Positions 1-6,016 of a stretch of DNA of 6,016 bases are shown here, piece by piece. The DNA lies in contig JBOFIR010000237.1 in NCBI GenBank assembly GCA_051650265.1, forward strand, positions 1-6,016, read 5' to 3'. Within the stretch, counting starts at the first letter, position 1, and every line of letters begins with the position of its first letter. Under the pieces are notes generated by a model that saw nothing but the letters and a program-made list of their open reading frames with translations, was not told the origin of the DNA and did not search any database. Position numbers and translations under genes: made by a program. The DNA comes from JBOFEH01 sp051650265. GTDB taxonomy: Bacteria > Bacillota > Clostridia > Lachnospirales > Cellulosilyticaceae.

Positions 1-1346
1 TAAAGTGGATAGAGCGCATCACTTTCCTCTTTTGTGAGGTTTAGGAATACACTATGATAGGCTGTGTAGAAATCTTCAAAGGTATAGGTAGGTGTTGTTG
101 CCCAAGAACAGTTAGCACCAATGAGGAAACCAGGCCAATTGAGCTCGCGGGAACAATCGCCCCCATCCCCCCAGCTCGACATAATCATATGATCAGATTG
201 CCCATCTGCAGCATGAAGTAGGCCGGATGTATTTTCCCAGCAGACTTTCATATCGCAGGCAAAGCGATCCCAAGTCCATGTCCCGGGTGAAACAGTTACT
301 GTAAGACCAAGTTCATGGAGTTTTTGAACATATGGATAATTCTCTCGTGGTGCATAGTCCCAGAAAACAAAATTGATCCCTTTTGGCAATTCAAGTGCGC
401 GCTCTAGGCCTACTGCATAGTCACCCCATGGTGGTGCAAAGAAGTCGGCATACATCATCATGCTACAGTGACGCTTTTGGAGTTCATCATGTAACCAAGT
501 ATAGTGATTGATGAATAGTTGCCCACCTTTTTCTTTGCCGTATACTTCAGTGAGTTCACATGGTTCATCCCCACCGACATGAACTACTCCAGGTCCAAAT
601 GTAGCAACTACTTCATCTAGTATTTGAGAAAGCAAGGGACGAACAGCTTCGCAAAGCGGATCAATCACACTAGTAGGTGATCCATCTTCGTTATGTACAG
701 TGATCTTCTGAAGTGATGCAATGGAGGCATTTTTATTAAAATGGCCAAGGAGGTTAACAATAGGGCGAATGTGAATATGATAATCTTTGGCATAATCTAC
801 AAGCGCCATCCATTCTTGTGAAGAGAGACCATCAGAATATTTTCCCCAGTCAGGGCAACACTCAAAGCGCATCACATCTTCAATATAAGGCATATAGGTA
901 TTGTATTTATAACGTGAAAGACGGCGAATAATTGTTTTGAAATGTTCAAAGGTTGAAATTTGGCCACGCGAGATATCATCTGAGATGGCACGATAGCCCA
1001 TATTAGGGTAATCTATAATCTCACAGCAATTAAGTACACCATTATTGAGACGATCAAGTTCAGAAAGTGTCATAAGGCCATAGAGTTTTCCGCCATAAGA
1101 ACCTGCGCGAATAATGATTTTTTGTTCAGTAATCTTGAGCTGATAGGCTTCACTATGTGGAAGGTCTGTACAAGATTCAAAGAGGATGGGTAGTGTTCCA
1201 TTACCTGTATAGCTACCTTCTTTTAGAATAGTCTCAGCAATAGGTATTTCTAGCAGAGCGTCTTGTGTTAACTGAAATACGTTTAGGGTAACACGAGTTT
1301 CGTTTTGAGTAAGTTCTTTGAGTTCTGGAATAATGTTAATTTTCAT
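1..1346 (-). CDS. GH20 family beta-N-acetylhexosaminidase, cytoplasmic type (3' end outside window)
   Basis: The frame is open from an ATG at 1346 to the window edge, giving 448 complete codons without a stop. The start follows an AAGGAG ribosome binding site (complement of about 1351-1357) by 5 nt. Residues 1 to about 115 look like the small alpha/beta domain that precedes the GH20 barrel. The barrel starts near GYRAISDDISRG (R119). The hallmark HVGGDE motif is at residues 256-261, where D260 and E261 are the expected substrate-assisted catalytic pair. Further GH20-like active-site elements are YADFF (Y299, D301), FVFWDYAPR (W329) and SSWGDGGD (W392). GH20 enzymes remove terminal GlcNAc or GalNAc from glycans or chito-oligosaccharides. 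There is no signal peptide, so the enzyme probably acts on imported oligosaccharides. The overall pattern, with WGDxG after the barrel tryptophans, recalls cytoplasmic GcnA-like enzymes of roughly 600 residues, so a C-terminal domain is probably missing from view. The family is clear; the exact substrate is not. Confidence 0.9.
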   Translation of the reverse strand, partial: MKINIIPELKELTQNETRVTLNVFQLTQDALLEIPIAETILKEGSYTGNGTLPILFESCTDLPHSEAYQLKITEQKIIIRAGSYGGKLYGLMTLSELDRLNNGVLNCCEIIDYPNMGYRAISDDISRGQISTFEHFKTIIRRLSRYKYNTYMPYIEDVMRFECCPDWGKYSDGLSSQEWMALVDYAKDYHIHIRPIVNLLGHFNKNASIASLQKITVHNEDGSPTSVIDPLCEAVRPLLSQILDEVVATFGPGVVHVGGDEPCELTEVYGKEKGGQLFINHYTWLHDELQKRHCSMMMYADFFAPPWGDYAVGLERALELPKGINFVFWDYAPRENYPYVQKLHELGLTVTVSPGTWTWDRFACDMKVCWENTSGLLHAADGQSDHMIMSSWGDGGDCSRELNWPGFLIGANCSWATTPTYTFEDFYTAYHSVFLNLTKEESDALYPL

Positions 1347-1386
1347 AACTTCTCCTTGATGTATGTTGAAATTTATTTTCTTATAC

Positions 1387-1392
1387 ATTATA
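1387..1392 (-). promoter_or_regulatory. -10 box of the GH20 gene promoter
   Basis: On the minus strand a perfect TATAAT lies about 41 bp upstream of the GH20 start codon. Transcription would begin near 1380 and leave a leader of about 34 nt containing the ribosome binding site. The -35 region about 17 bp upstream (around 1410-1415) matches the consensus poorly, which suggests a weak or activator-dependent promoter. The assignment rests on motif and position only. Confidence 0.55.
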
Positions 1393-1399
1393 CAACGAT

Positions 1400-1450
1400 T
1401 TTTGTTAAAATTCATTAAAATATAATCAAAACTAACAAAAGAGAACAAAA
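1400..1450. repeat. AACAAAA/TTTTGTT repeat cluster, possible operator
   Basis: Two direct copies of AACAAAA lie at 1434-1440 and 1444-1450, exactly 10 bp (one helical turn) apart. An inverted copy lies at 1400-1407 (TTTTGTTA), matching TAACAAAA at 1433-1440 as an 8-bp inverted repeat with a 25-bp gap. The inverted copy sits inside the -10/-35 spacer of the GH20 promoter and the direct copies sit just upstream of it. The arrangement would suit a regulator of the GH20 gene, possibly also of the divergent hexokinase operon. The DNA is very AT-rich, so chance similarity is a real alternative. Confidence 0.3.
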
Positions 1451-1494
1451 ACATATAAGTTAAGTTTAAAAATGACTTTCTGGATAATTTACTC

Positions 1495-1523
1495 TTAACG
1501 AAAAAGAAAAGTCGTGGTATCAT
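1495..1523 (+). promoter_or_regulatory. Promoter of the hexokinase-manA-pduL operon
   Basis: TTAACG (1495-1500) and TATCAT (1518-1523) are separated by 17 bp and match the sigma-A -35 and -10 consensus at 4 and 5 of 6 positions. Transcription would start near 1530, giving a leader of about 54 nt that ends in the AAAGGAA ribosome binding site (1569-1575) of hexokinase. A minor 5-bp G/C hairpin (1535-1539 with 1545-1549) lies in this leader. No recognisable CcpA cre box or riboswitch was seen. Confidence 0.5.
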
Positions 1524-1583
1524 AGAGATATAGTAGGGGAATACCCCCTTGATTATGACTTTTATTGGAAAGGAACATACAGT

Positions 1584-2885
1584 ATGACAAACTCAGCAGT
1601 ACAAAGATTTTTAAGTCAAAAAGGTATGTACTTTGGGGATTTTGATTTCCAAGTAGAGTGCCAAAAATACATTGAAGAAATGACAAGAGGCTTACAAGGT
1701 GCAGACAGTTCACTTCAAATGATTCCAACCTACATTGGTGTAGGAGAAGAAGTTCAAACTAATCGTCCGACAGTTGTAATTGATGCAGGGGGGACAAACT
1801 TTAGAGTAGGTCTTGTAAACTTTGATGAAAGCAAAACACCTGAAATTAGTGATTTTTCTAAAACACAAATGCCAGGTATTGCAAAAGAGCTGAGCAAAGA
1901 AGAATTCTTCGAAACCTTAGTAAACTATACACAAGAAGTAGCAACTAAAGGTAATGATATCGGATTCTGTTTTTCTTATCCAACAGAAATTACAAAAGAA
2001 AAAGATGGTATCCTTACAAAATGGACAAAAGAAGTAAAAGCACCTGAAGTAGTAGGCGAGCCAATTGGCGCAAATCTTGTAGCTGGTCTTAAAAATAAAG
2101 ATGGCAGAGATCGCAAAGTCGTTATTCTCAATGATACAGTAGCGACATTATTAGGTGGAAAAGGTATTACTGCAAATAGAAAATTTGATGGGTATATTGG
2201 TTTCATTTTTGGTACAGGTACAAACCTTTGCTATATTGAGCAAAATCATCAAATCACAAAAGTTGCGGGCTTAAAAGCTGGTAAGAATATGATTATCAAT
2301 ACAGAATCTGGTGCATACAATAAACTTCCACAAGGTGAGATTGATCGTGCATTTGATGCAACAACAAATAATCCGGGAGATTATATTCTAGAGAAAATGT
2401 CAAGTGGACGTTACTTAGGCCCAGTGGTGCTTGGGGTATTACAAACAGCAGCACAAGAAGGCTTATTCTCTAATGAGACAGCAAAACGTCTTGAAGAAAC
2501 AGCTGATATGGCACTTATTGATGTCAATAATTTTGCATATGATCCATATGATACGACAAATGTACTTGTTCAAATGTGTGAGACTGAATCAGATCGTACA
2601 GTGATGTATGAGTTGATTGATGCAATGATTGAGCGTGCTGCAAAAGTATGTGCTATCAAACTTTCAGCAACAATCTTAAAAACAGAGTCTGGGAAAAACC
2701 CATGTAGACCAATTGGTGTTGTATGTGAAGGAACAACTTTCTTCAAACTTAAAAATTACAAAGCAAAGTTAGAATACTACATGAAACATGAGTTAACTGA
2801 CAAACATGGTCGTCACTTTGAAATCATCAAAGGTGAAGATCTTAACTTAATCGGAACAGCGATTGCTGCACTATCAAATGACTAA
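1584..2885 (+). CDS. Hexokinase, eukaryotic-type (hexokinase/glucokinase superfamily), 433 aa
   Basis: This protein belongs to the eukaryotic-type hexokinases, not to the ROK or Glk glucokinases usual in Bacillota. It would phosphorylate a free hexose at O6 using ATP in the cytoplasm. Visible motifs in order are the phosphate-1 loop DAGGTNFR (67-74), the sugar loop FSYP (130-133), LTKWTK (144-149, with the conserved Thr-Lys pair 148-149), NDT with the expected catalytic base D184, GTGTN (210-214), INTESGAY with sugar-binding E241, SSGRYLG (273-279), and the C-terminal EGTTF (382-386) in place of the usual DGSV-like phosphate loop. The position after SGRYLG is proline 280, where animal and yeast enzymes have a glucose-contacting glutamate, so sugar preference may differ. 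About 433 residues matches a single hexokinase domain of about 450. The ATG follows AAAGGAA by 8 nt. It is the first gene of the operon, with manA 11 bp downstream, so mannose is a plausible substrate alongside glucose. Confidence 0.92.
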   Translation: MTNSAVQRFLSQKGMYFGDFDFQVECQKYIEEMTRGLQGADSSLQMIPTYIGVGEEVQTNRPTVVIDAGGTNFRVGLVNFDESKTPEISDFSKTQMPGIAKELSKEEFFETLVNYTQEVATKGNDIGFCFSYPTEITKEKDGILTKWTKEVKAPEVVGEPIGANLVAGLKNKDGRDRKVVILNDTVATLLGGKGITANRKFDGYIGFIFGTGTNLCYIEQNHQITKVAGLKAGKNMIINTESGAYNKLPQGEIDRAFDATTNNPGDYILEKMSSGRYLGPVVLGVLQTAAQEGLFSNETAKRLEETADMALIDVNNFAYDPYDTTNVLVQMCETESDRTVMYELIDAMIERAAKVCAIKLSATILKTESGKNPCRPIGVVCEGTTFFKLKNYKAKLEYYMKHELTDKHGRHFEIIKGEDLNLIGTAIAALSND

Positions 2886-2896
2886 GGAGAACAAAC

Positions 2897-3802
2897 ATGG
2901 AAGCAATTAAATTTCAACCATTATACTTTGAAAGAATCTGGGGTGGACGTGACCTCGAAAAATATAGAAATGATATGCCAGAAGGTGTAATCGGTGAGAG
3001 CTGGGATGTAACAGGCCATCCAGCAGGTGTAAGTGTTGTTGCAGAAGGTACTTTTAAAGGACAAACACTTGTTGAGTTAATGGAACAACACAAGGAAGCT
3101 TTACTTGGTACAAAAGTAACTTCAGAAGAATTTCCATTACTTATTAAACTCATTAACTCAAAGGATAGCCTTTCAGTACAGGTTCATCCTGGTGATGAGT
3201 ATGCACGTGAAAAAGAAAATCAACAAGGAAAAACTGAGTGTTGGTACGTAATGGAAGCTGAAGAGGGTGCAGCGCTCGTTATGGGAACGAAACCATGTGA
3301 TAAAGAAACATTTAGAGCAGCAGCTGAGAATGGTACTTTAGATGCACACCTTAATACGATTCCTGTTAAAAAAGGTGATTTCTTCTATATTCCTAGTGGT
3401 CTTATTCATGCCATTGGACCAGGTGTGATTATCGCGGAGATTCAACAAAGTAGTGATATCACATACCGTGTGTATGATTACAATAGAGGACGTGAAATGC
3501 ATCTTGATCAAGCAATGGATGTATCTGATTTTACACTTCAACCAGAGATGGCAATTAGTGAAACACTTCTTTGTAAGGGTGAATACTTCACAGTAGAAAA
3601 AGTTGTAGTAGACGGTGAAGTAGCTGACACAAGCGATGCAGAAAGATTCTATATCTATACATGTGTTGATGGAGAAGGGACAATCACTTTTGAGGGTGGT
3701 GAACTTCAAGTCAACCTAGGTGATAGTGTGATGATTCCTGCTACATTAGGCGCTTACACATTAAAGGGTGAAATGACTGTATTAAAAAGTTATGTATCTT
3801 AA
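2897..3802 (+). CDS. manA: Class I mannose-6-phosphate isomerase, 301 aa
   Basis: ManA interconverts mannose-6-phosphate and fructose-6-phosphate in the cytoplasm with a bound zinc ion. The zinc ligands of class I enzymes are recognisable: Q95 and H97 in SVQVHPGD, E114 in GKTECWYVM and H171 in IPSGLIHAIGPG. The TYRVYDYNR segment (189-197) carries the conserved active-site arginine region (R191). The N-terminal PLYFERIWGGRDL and GESWDVTGHP blocks are also typical. At 301 residues it is the short Bacillota form, well under the roughly 390 residues of the E. coli enzyme. The ribosome binding site AAGGAG (2884-2889) overlaps the hexokinase stop codon, leaving an 11-bp gap, so the two genes are probably translationally coupled. 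Kinase plus isomerase together would carry mannose to fructose-6-phosphate, or run in reverse to supply mannose-6-phosphate for glycan synthesis. Confidence 0.95.
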   Translation: MEAIKFQPLYFERIWGGRDLEKYRNDMPEGVIGESWDVTGHPAGVSVVAEGTFKGQTLVELMEQHKEALLGTKVTSEEFPLLIKLINSKDSLSVQVHPGDEYAREKENQQGKTECWYVMEAEEGAALVMGTKPCDKETFRAAAENGTLDAHLNTIPVKKGDFFYIPSGLIHAIGPGVIIAEIQQSSDITYRVYDYNRGREMHLDQAMDVSDFTLQPEMAISETLLCKGEYFTVEKVVVDGEVADTSDAERFYIYTCVDGEGTITFEGGELQVNLGDSVMIPATLGAYTLKGEMTVLKSYVS

Positions 3803-3828
3803 TCATTTAACGAACAGGAGCTAAGAAA

Positions 3829-4404
3829 ATGGCAAATTTAGACATCAAGGTAGGCATTTCTGCTAGACATTTACATATTACACAAGAACATTTAGAAATT
3901 TTATTTGGGGAAGGCGCAGAACTCCATCCAATCAAGACACTTATGGGTGGCCAATACGCTGCAGATGAAAAAGTAACGGTGGTTGGAAATAATGGAAGAC
4001 AACTTGAGAATGTAAGAATTCTAGGCCCGTTACGTTCAGCAACACAAATTGAGGTTTCTAAAACAGATGCCATGTTCTTAAAAGTTACTGCACCACTTCG
4101 TGATTCTGGGGTGACAGAGGGATCAGCAGCTGTGACTTTAGTTGGCCCAAAAGGTCAAGTTGAACTCACTGAAGGGTGTATTGTGGCGAAGAGACACGTG
4201 CATATGTCCCCAGAAGATGCTGTACGCTTTAATGTAGCAGATGGAGATCGTATCGCATTGACATTTGAAGGTGAACGCAAAGGGACACTTCATAATATTC
4301 TTGTAAGAGTACATCCTACATTTACATTAGAGATGCATATTGATACAGATGAGGCAAATGCATTAGATATTCAGCCAAACTGCGTTGTTTCATATCAGCA
4401 ATAA
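3829..4404 (+). CDS. pduL: Phosphate propanoyltransferase/acetyltransferase PduL (PTAC), 191 aa
   Basis: PduL exchanges CoA and phosphate on short acyl groups (propionyl, acetyl), feeding an acyl kinase that makes ATP. The sequence shows both PduL repeats: GISARHLHIT (9-18) and VAKRHVHMSPEDA (119-131). All residues known for the di-zinc site of the crystallised PduL are present at a constant offset of 34: H14, H16, R69, E75, H123, H125 and H170. LGPLR, TQIEVS and HIDTDEANA are further family blocks. The protein begins directly at the catalytic domain, without the N-terminal amphipathic extension that targets PduL to microcompartments, so a cytosolic role is inferred. The ATG has AGGAG (3816-3820) 8 nt upstream. 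It is the last gene of the operon, 26 bp after manA, and its stop codon lies within the terminator stem. Acetyl versus propionyl preference cannot be read from the sequence. Confidence 0.93.
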   Translation: MANLDIKVGISARHLHITQEHLEILFGEGAELHPIKTLMGGQYAADEKVTVVGNNGRQLENVRILGPLRSATQIEVSKTDAMFLKVTAPLRDSGVTEGSAAVTLVGPKGQVELTEGCIVAKRHVHMSPEDAVRFNVADGDRIALTFEGERKGTLHNILVRVHPTFTLEMHIDTDEANALDIQPNCVVSYQQ

Positions 4405-4446
4405 CAAATAAAAAGAGGCCATTACGGCCTCTTTTTATTTGTTATT
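4400..4446. terminator. Bidirectional intrinsic terminator between pduL and ilvA
   Basis: The arms 4400-4420 and 4426-4446 are perfect inverted repeats of 21 bp around the 5-nt loop ATTAC. The inner stem is AGAGGCC/GGCCTCT, flanked by an A tract on the left and a T tract on the right, so either strand yields a GC-rich hairpin followed by U residues. It sits between two convergent genes. The left arm takes in the pduL stop codon, and the right arm ends 4 bp from the ilvA stop. Confidence 0.93.
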
Positions 4447-4450
4447 ATTT

Positions 4451-5653
4451 CTAGTAAAGTTGGTTGATAAAATAACCACTTTCTTCAAAGGTAGTCTTGA
4501 TTTTTTGAATATGTTCATAGCCATTTGTTTCAACTGTTACTTCAAGTAACACGTTTTTAAGACGATTACGGGCTTTGAATTGGTTATGTTCAAGATTCAC
4601 AACATTTGCACCAATTTGGCTCAGAAGCCTTGAAATCTCAAGAAGTTGGCCTGGTGTATTTGGTAACTCTACAGAGAAGCAGAAGAGACGACCACGTGAG
4701 ACAAGACCACTTCGCATTAGTGAAGAAAGCGTTAGCATATCAATGTTTCCACCACTGATAATACATACTACTTTTTTGTCAGTGAAGTTGAGTTTCTTGA
4801 GCGCGGCGATAGAAGCTGCACCTGATGTTTCAGCCATAAGTTTGTGTTTTTCTGTGAGCATTAGCAAGCAATCTACAATGGTATGGTCCTTCACGGTTAC
4901 AATATCATCGACATAGTCTTTAATCGTAGCGTATGTAACATCCCCAGGGCACTTTACTGCGATTCCTTCTGCAATTGTATCAACAGAATCCAAGCTGGTG
5001 AGCTGACCTTCTTTGAAGCTGCGCTCCATTGCATTAGCACCTTCTGCCTGAACACCAATGACCTTGATCTTTGGATTGATTGTCTTAGCATAACGTGCAA
5101 CACCACTGATAAGGCCACCACCACCGATTGGACAGATAATGACATCTGCATCTGGTAGTTCATCTAGGATCTCAAGACCAACAGTACCTTGTCCAATCAT
5201 GATATCTTCATCGTTAAATGGGTGAATGAATGTTGCATGTTGTTCTTTTTCAATGCGCTTTGCTTCTTTATAAGCATCGTCATATACTTTTCCATGGAGT
5301 ACCACAGTACCACCAAAATCTTTGGTAGATTGGACTTTGAGATAAGGCGTACTCTCAGGCATAACAATGGTGGATTTAACACCTGTTAATGTAGACGCAT
5401 AGGCAACCCCTTGTGCATGGTTGCCTGCTGAAGAACATACAACCCCTTGTTCTTTTTCATCAGGGGATAAACTTCTGATTTTGTTAAGTGCACCTCGGAT
5501 TTTATAAGCACCTGTAACTTGGAGATTCTCACATTTGAGATAAACCTTATTGCCGCTCAGTGCGGAAAAAATTGGGCTATGAAGTAATGGTGTCTTGATA
5601 ACAACATCACTAATATTGTTACTTACTGCTCGGGTTTGTTCTGCATAGTTCAT
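4451..5653 (-). CDS. ilvA: Threonine ammonia-lyase (threonine dehydratase) with C-terminal ACT domain, 400 aa
   Basis: This PLP enzyme deaminates threonine to 2-oxobutyrate and ammonia. Counting from the ATG at 5653, the Schiff-base lysine is K51 in TGAYKIRGA, the substrate loop is SAGNHAQG (75-82), the PLP-phosphate loop is GGGGL (177-181), and the serine expected to contact the pyridine nitrogen is S300 in ISGGNID. Residues from about 326 to 400 form a single ACT-like regulatory domain (VELPNTPGQLLEISRLL). This is the roughly 400-residue class, longer than ACT-less catabolic TdcB (about 330) and shorter than two-ACT IlvA (about 510). A GTG at 5659 would add two residues, but AGAGG lies 7 nt before the ATG and only 1-2 nt before the GTG, so the ATG is preferred. 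The role may be isoleucine synthesis or threonine fermentation. The gene is monocistronic here and converges on pduL, whose enzyme could act on propionyl-CoA made from 2-oxobutyrate. Confidence 0.93.
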   Translation of the reverse strand: MNYAEQTRAVSNNISDVVIKTPLLHSPIFSALSGNKVYLKCENLQVTGAYKIRGALNKIRSLSPDEKEQGVVCSSAGNHAQGVAYASTLTGVKSTIVMPESTPYLKVQSTKDFGGTVVLHGKVYDDAYKEAKRIEKEQHATFIHPFNDEDIMIGQGTVGLEILDELPDADVIICPIGGGGLISGVARYAKTINPKIKVIGVQAEGANAMERSFKEGQLTSLDSVDTIAEGIAVKCPGDVTYATIKDYVDDIVTVKDHTIVDCLLMLTEKHKLMAETSGAASIAALKKLNFTDKKVVCIISGGNIDMLTLSSLMRSGLVSRGRLFCFSVELPNTPGQLLEISRLLSQIGANVVNLEHNQFKARNRLKNVLLEVTVETNGYEHIQKIKTTFEESGYFINQLY

Positions 5654-5700
5654 GATCACACCTCTATATCCTAATGATTAATTTAAAATAAATAGTATTT

Positions 5701-5717
5701 GAGCCAACCAAGGGCTC
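5701..5717 (-). other. Small stem-loop in the ilvA leader
   Basis: GAGCC (5701-5705) and GGCTC (5713-5717) form a perfect 5-bp GC-rich stem with a 7-nt loop, inside the roughly 90-nt ilvA leader. No U tract follows it on the minus strand, so it is not an intrinsic terminator. It may affect message stability or bind a protein, or it may be chance. Confidence 0.3.
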
Positions 5718-5749
5718 GGTCATATCTGAATAAAAATCGCTATTGTTAT

Positions 5750-5778
5750 ATTATAATCCAAATGAGAGGGAATGTAAA
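5750..5778 (-). promoter_or_regulatory. ilvA promoter (near consensus)
   Basis: On the minus strand, TTTACA (5773-5778) and TATAAT (5750-5755) are separated by 17 bp and match the sigma-A consensus at 5 and 6 of 6 positions. Transcription would start near 5743, giving a leader of about 90 nt before the ATG at 5653. The leader is too short for a T-box and lacks its conserved motif. Confidence 0.75.
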
Positions 5779-5840
5779 AATAAAATTCTTTAAATAAATA
5801 GAGCGTGGATTGCTTTAATTTATAAGTTAAAAAATAGAGA

Positions 5841-5869
5841 TTGTTAGTGCGAATTTTTTATGTAATAAT
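5841..5869 (+). promoter_or_regulatory. Promoter of the gene starting at 5934
   Basis: TTGTTA (5841-5846) and AATAAT (5864-5869) are spaced by 17 bp and match the consensus at 4 and 5 of 6 positions. An alternative is the extended -10 TGTTATGAT at 5891-5899, which has no good -35. Either would produce a short leader ending in a strong ribosome binding site at 5920-5928. Confidence 0.45.
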
Positions 5870-5933
5870 CAAAAAATATACATCTTTATATGTTATGATA
5901 AATAGGTAGTGTTAAGTATAGGAGGAGGAAGAT

Positions 5934-6016
5934 ATGAGTCGTAAGAAAAAAATATTAATAGGTATAGGTATACTACTTATTGGAGGGATTGCTGTAACAG
6001 GAGTAGTTGGGCGAAG
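5934..6016 (+). CDS. N-terminus of a membrane-anchored or exported protein of unknown function (cut by window end)
   Basis: An ATG at 5934 follows a very strong AGGAGGAGG ribosome binding site (5920-5928) by 5 nt, and 27 codons remain open to the window edge. The visible residues are a positive cluster (SRKKK) followed by a hydrophobic, glycine-rich stretch (about residues 7-26). This is typical of a type II signal anchor or uncleaved signal peptide, with the N-terminus inside and the rest outside the cell. No lipobox cysteine is visible in this stretch. Membrane fusion proteins of efflux systems and many cell-envelope proteins begin this way, but too little is visible to choose. It is transcribed divergently from ilvA. 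Confidence 0.7.
   Translation, partial: MSRKKKILIGIGILLIGGIAVTGVVGR

Noticed and set aside
183..196. Near-palindrome around ATCATATGAT as a binding site
   Set aside because: It lies within the GH20 coding sequence and simply encodes the SDHMIM segment; short AT palindromes are expected by chance.
1535..1549. Hairpin AGGGG/CCCCT in the hexokinase leader as a terminator or riboswitch
   Set aside because: The stem is only 5 bp with no T run after it, and no conserved aptamer pattern surrounds it.
1495..1728. A 77-codon minus-strand open frame across the hexokinase promoter and 5' end
   Set aside because: It overlaps the hexokinase start and promoter, and its hydrophobic composition follows from reading AT-rich DNA in antisense.
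3338..3709. A 123-codon open frame antisense to manA
   Set aside because: It lies entirely within a well-supported manA, has no plausible ribosome binding site or family resemblance, and its composition (rich in I, C, T, F, N) is that of an antisense shadow.
3829..4404. A bacterial microcompartment locus marked by pduL
   Set aside because: No shell protein, diol dehydratase or aldehyde dehydrogenase gene is in the window, and the protein has no encapsulation extension.
4575..5389. Several plus-strand open frames of 66-113 codons and one alternative minus-strand frame within ilvA
   Set aside because: All lie inside ilvA, whose PLP and ACT motifs are continuous in the real frame; none has independent support.
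5654..5743. T-box riboswitch or attenuator upstream of ilvA
   Set aside because: The leader is only about 90 nt, lacks the T-box core motif, and its one hairpin has no following U tract.

Overview
The window looks like ordinary chromosomal DNA from a low-GC, anaerobic, fermentative member of the Bacillota (Firmicutes). The reasons are AT-rich intergenic DNA, strong AGGAGG-type ribosome binding sites, short sigma-A-like promoters, a short (about 300-residue) ManA, and PduL standing in as a phosphotransacylase. The eukaryotic-type hexokinase fits a gut clostridial or erysipelotrichial lineage, but I cannot name a genus from the sequence.

Layout. Positions 1-1346 (minus strand) hold the first 448 codons of a cytoplasmic GH20 beta-N-acetylhexosaminidase, whose C-terminus lies outside the window. 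A 237-bp divergent intergenic region (1347-1583) carries a promoter for each direction and a set of AACAAAA/TTTTGTT repeats that could be an operator. The plus strand then has a compact three-gene operon with gaps of 11 and 26 bp: hexokinase (1584-2885), class I mannose-6-phosphate isomerase manA (2897-3802) and the phosphate acyltransferase pduL (3829-4404). It ends at a perfect 21-bp-arm hairpin (4400-4446) that also terminates the convergent threonine dehydratase gene ilvA (4451-5653, minus strand). The 280-bp divergent region 5654-5933 carries a near-consensus ilvA promoter, a small leader hairpin and a promoter for a gene starting at 5934. Only 27 codons of that last gene are visible; they encode a basic N-terminus followed by a hydrophobic membrane segment.

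How the genes may fit together (inference). The GH20 enzyme would release amino sugars. Hexokinase and ManA would bring free hexoses, including mannose, to fructose-6-phosphate. PduL would convert acetyl-CoA or propionyl-CoA to the acyl phosphate for ATP formation by an acetate/propionate kinase not seen here. Threonine dehydratase makes 2-oxobutyrate, the precursor of propionyl-CoA, so PduL could serve both sugar and threonine fermentation. No microcompartment shell genes are present and PduL lacks an encapsulation extension, so it is probably a cytosolic housekeeping enzyme.

I saw no mobile element, CRISPR array, RNA gene or clearly new multi-gene system. The points most worth a second look are the hexokinase with a proline where a sugar-binding glutamate is expected, PduL placed in a sugar-phosphorylation operon, and the repeats in the GH20/hexokinase divergent promoter region.
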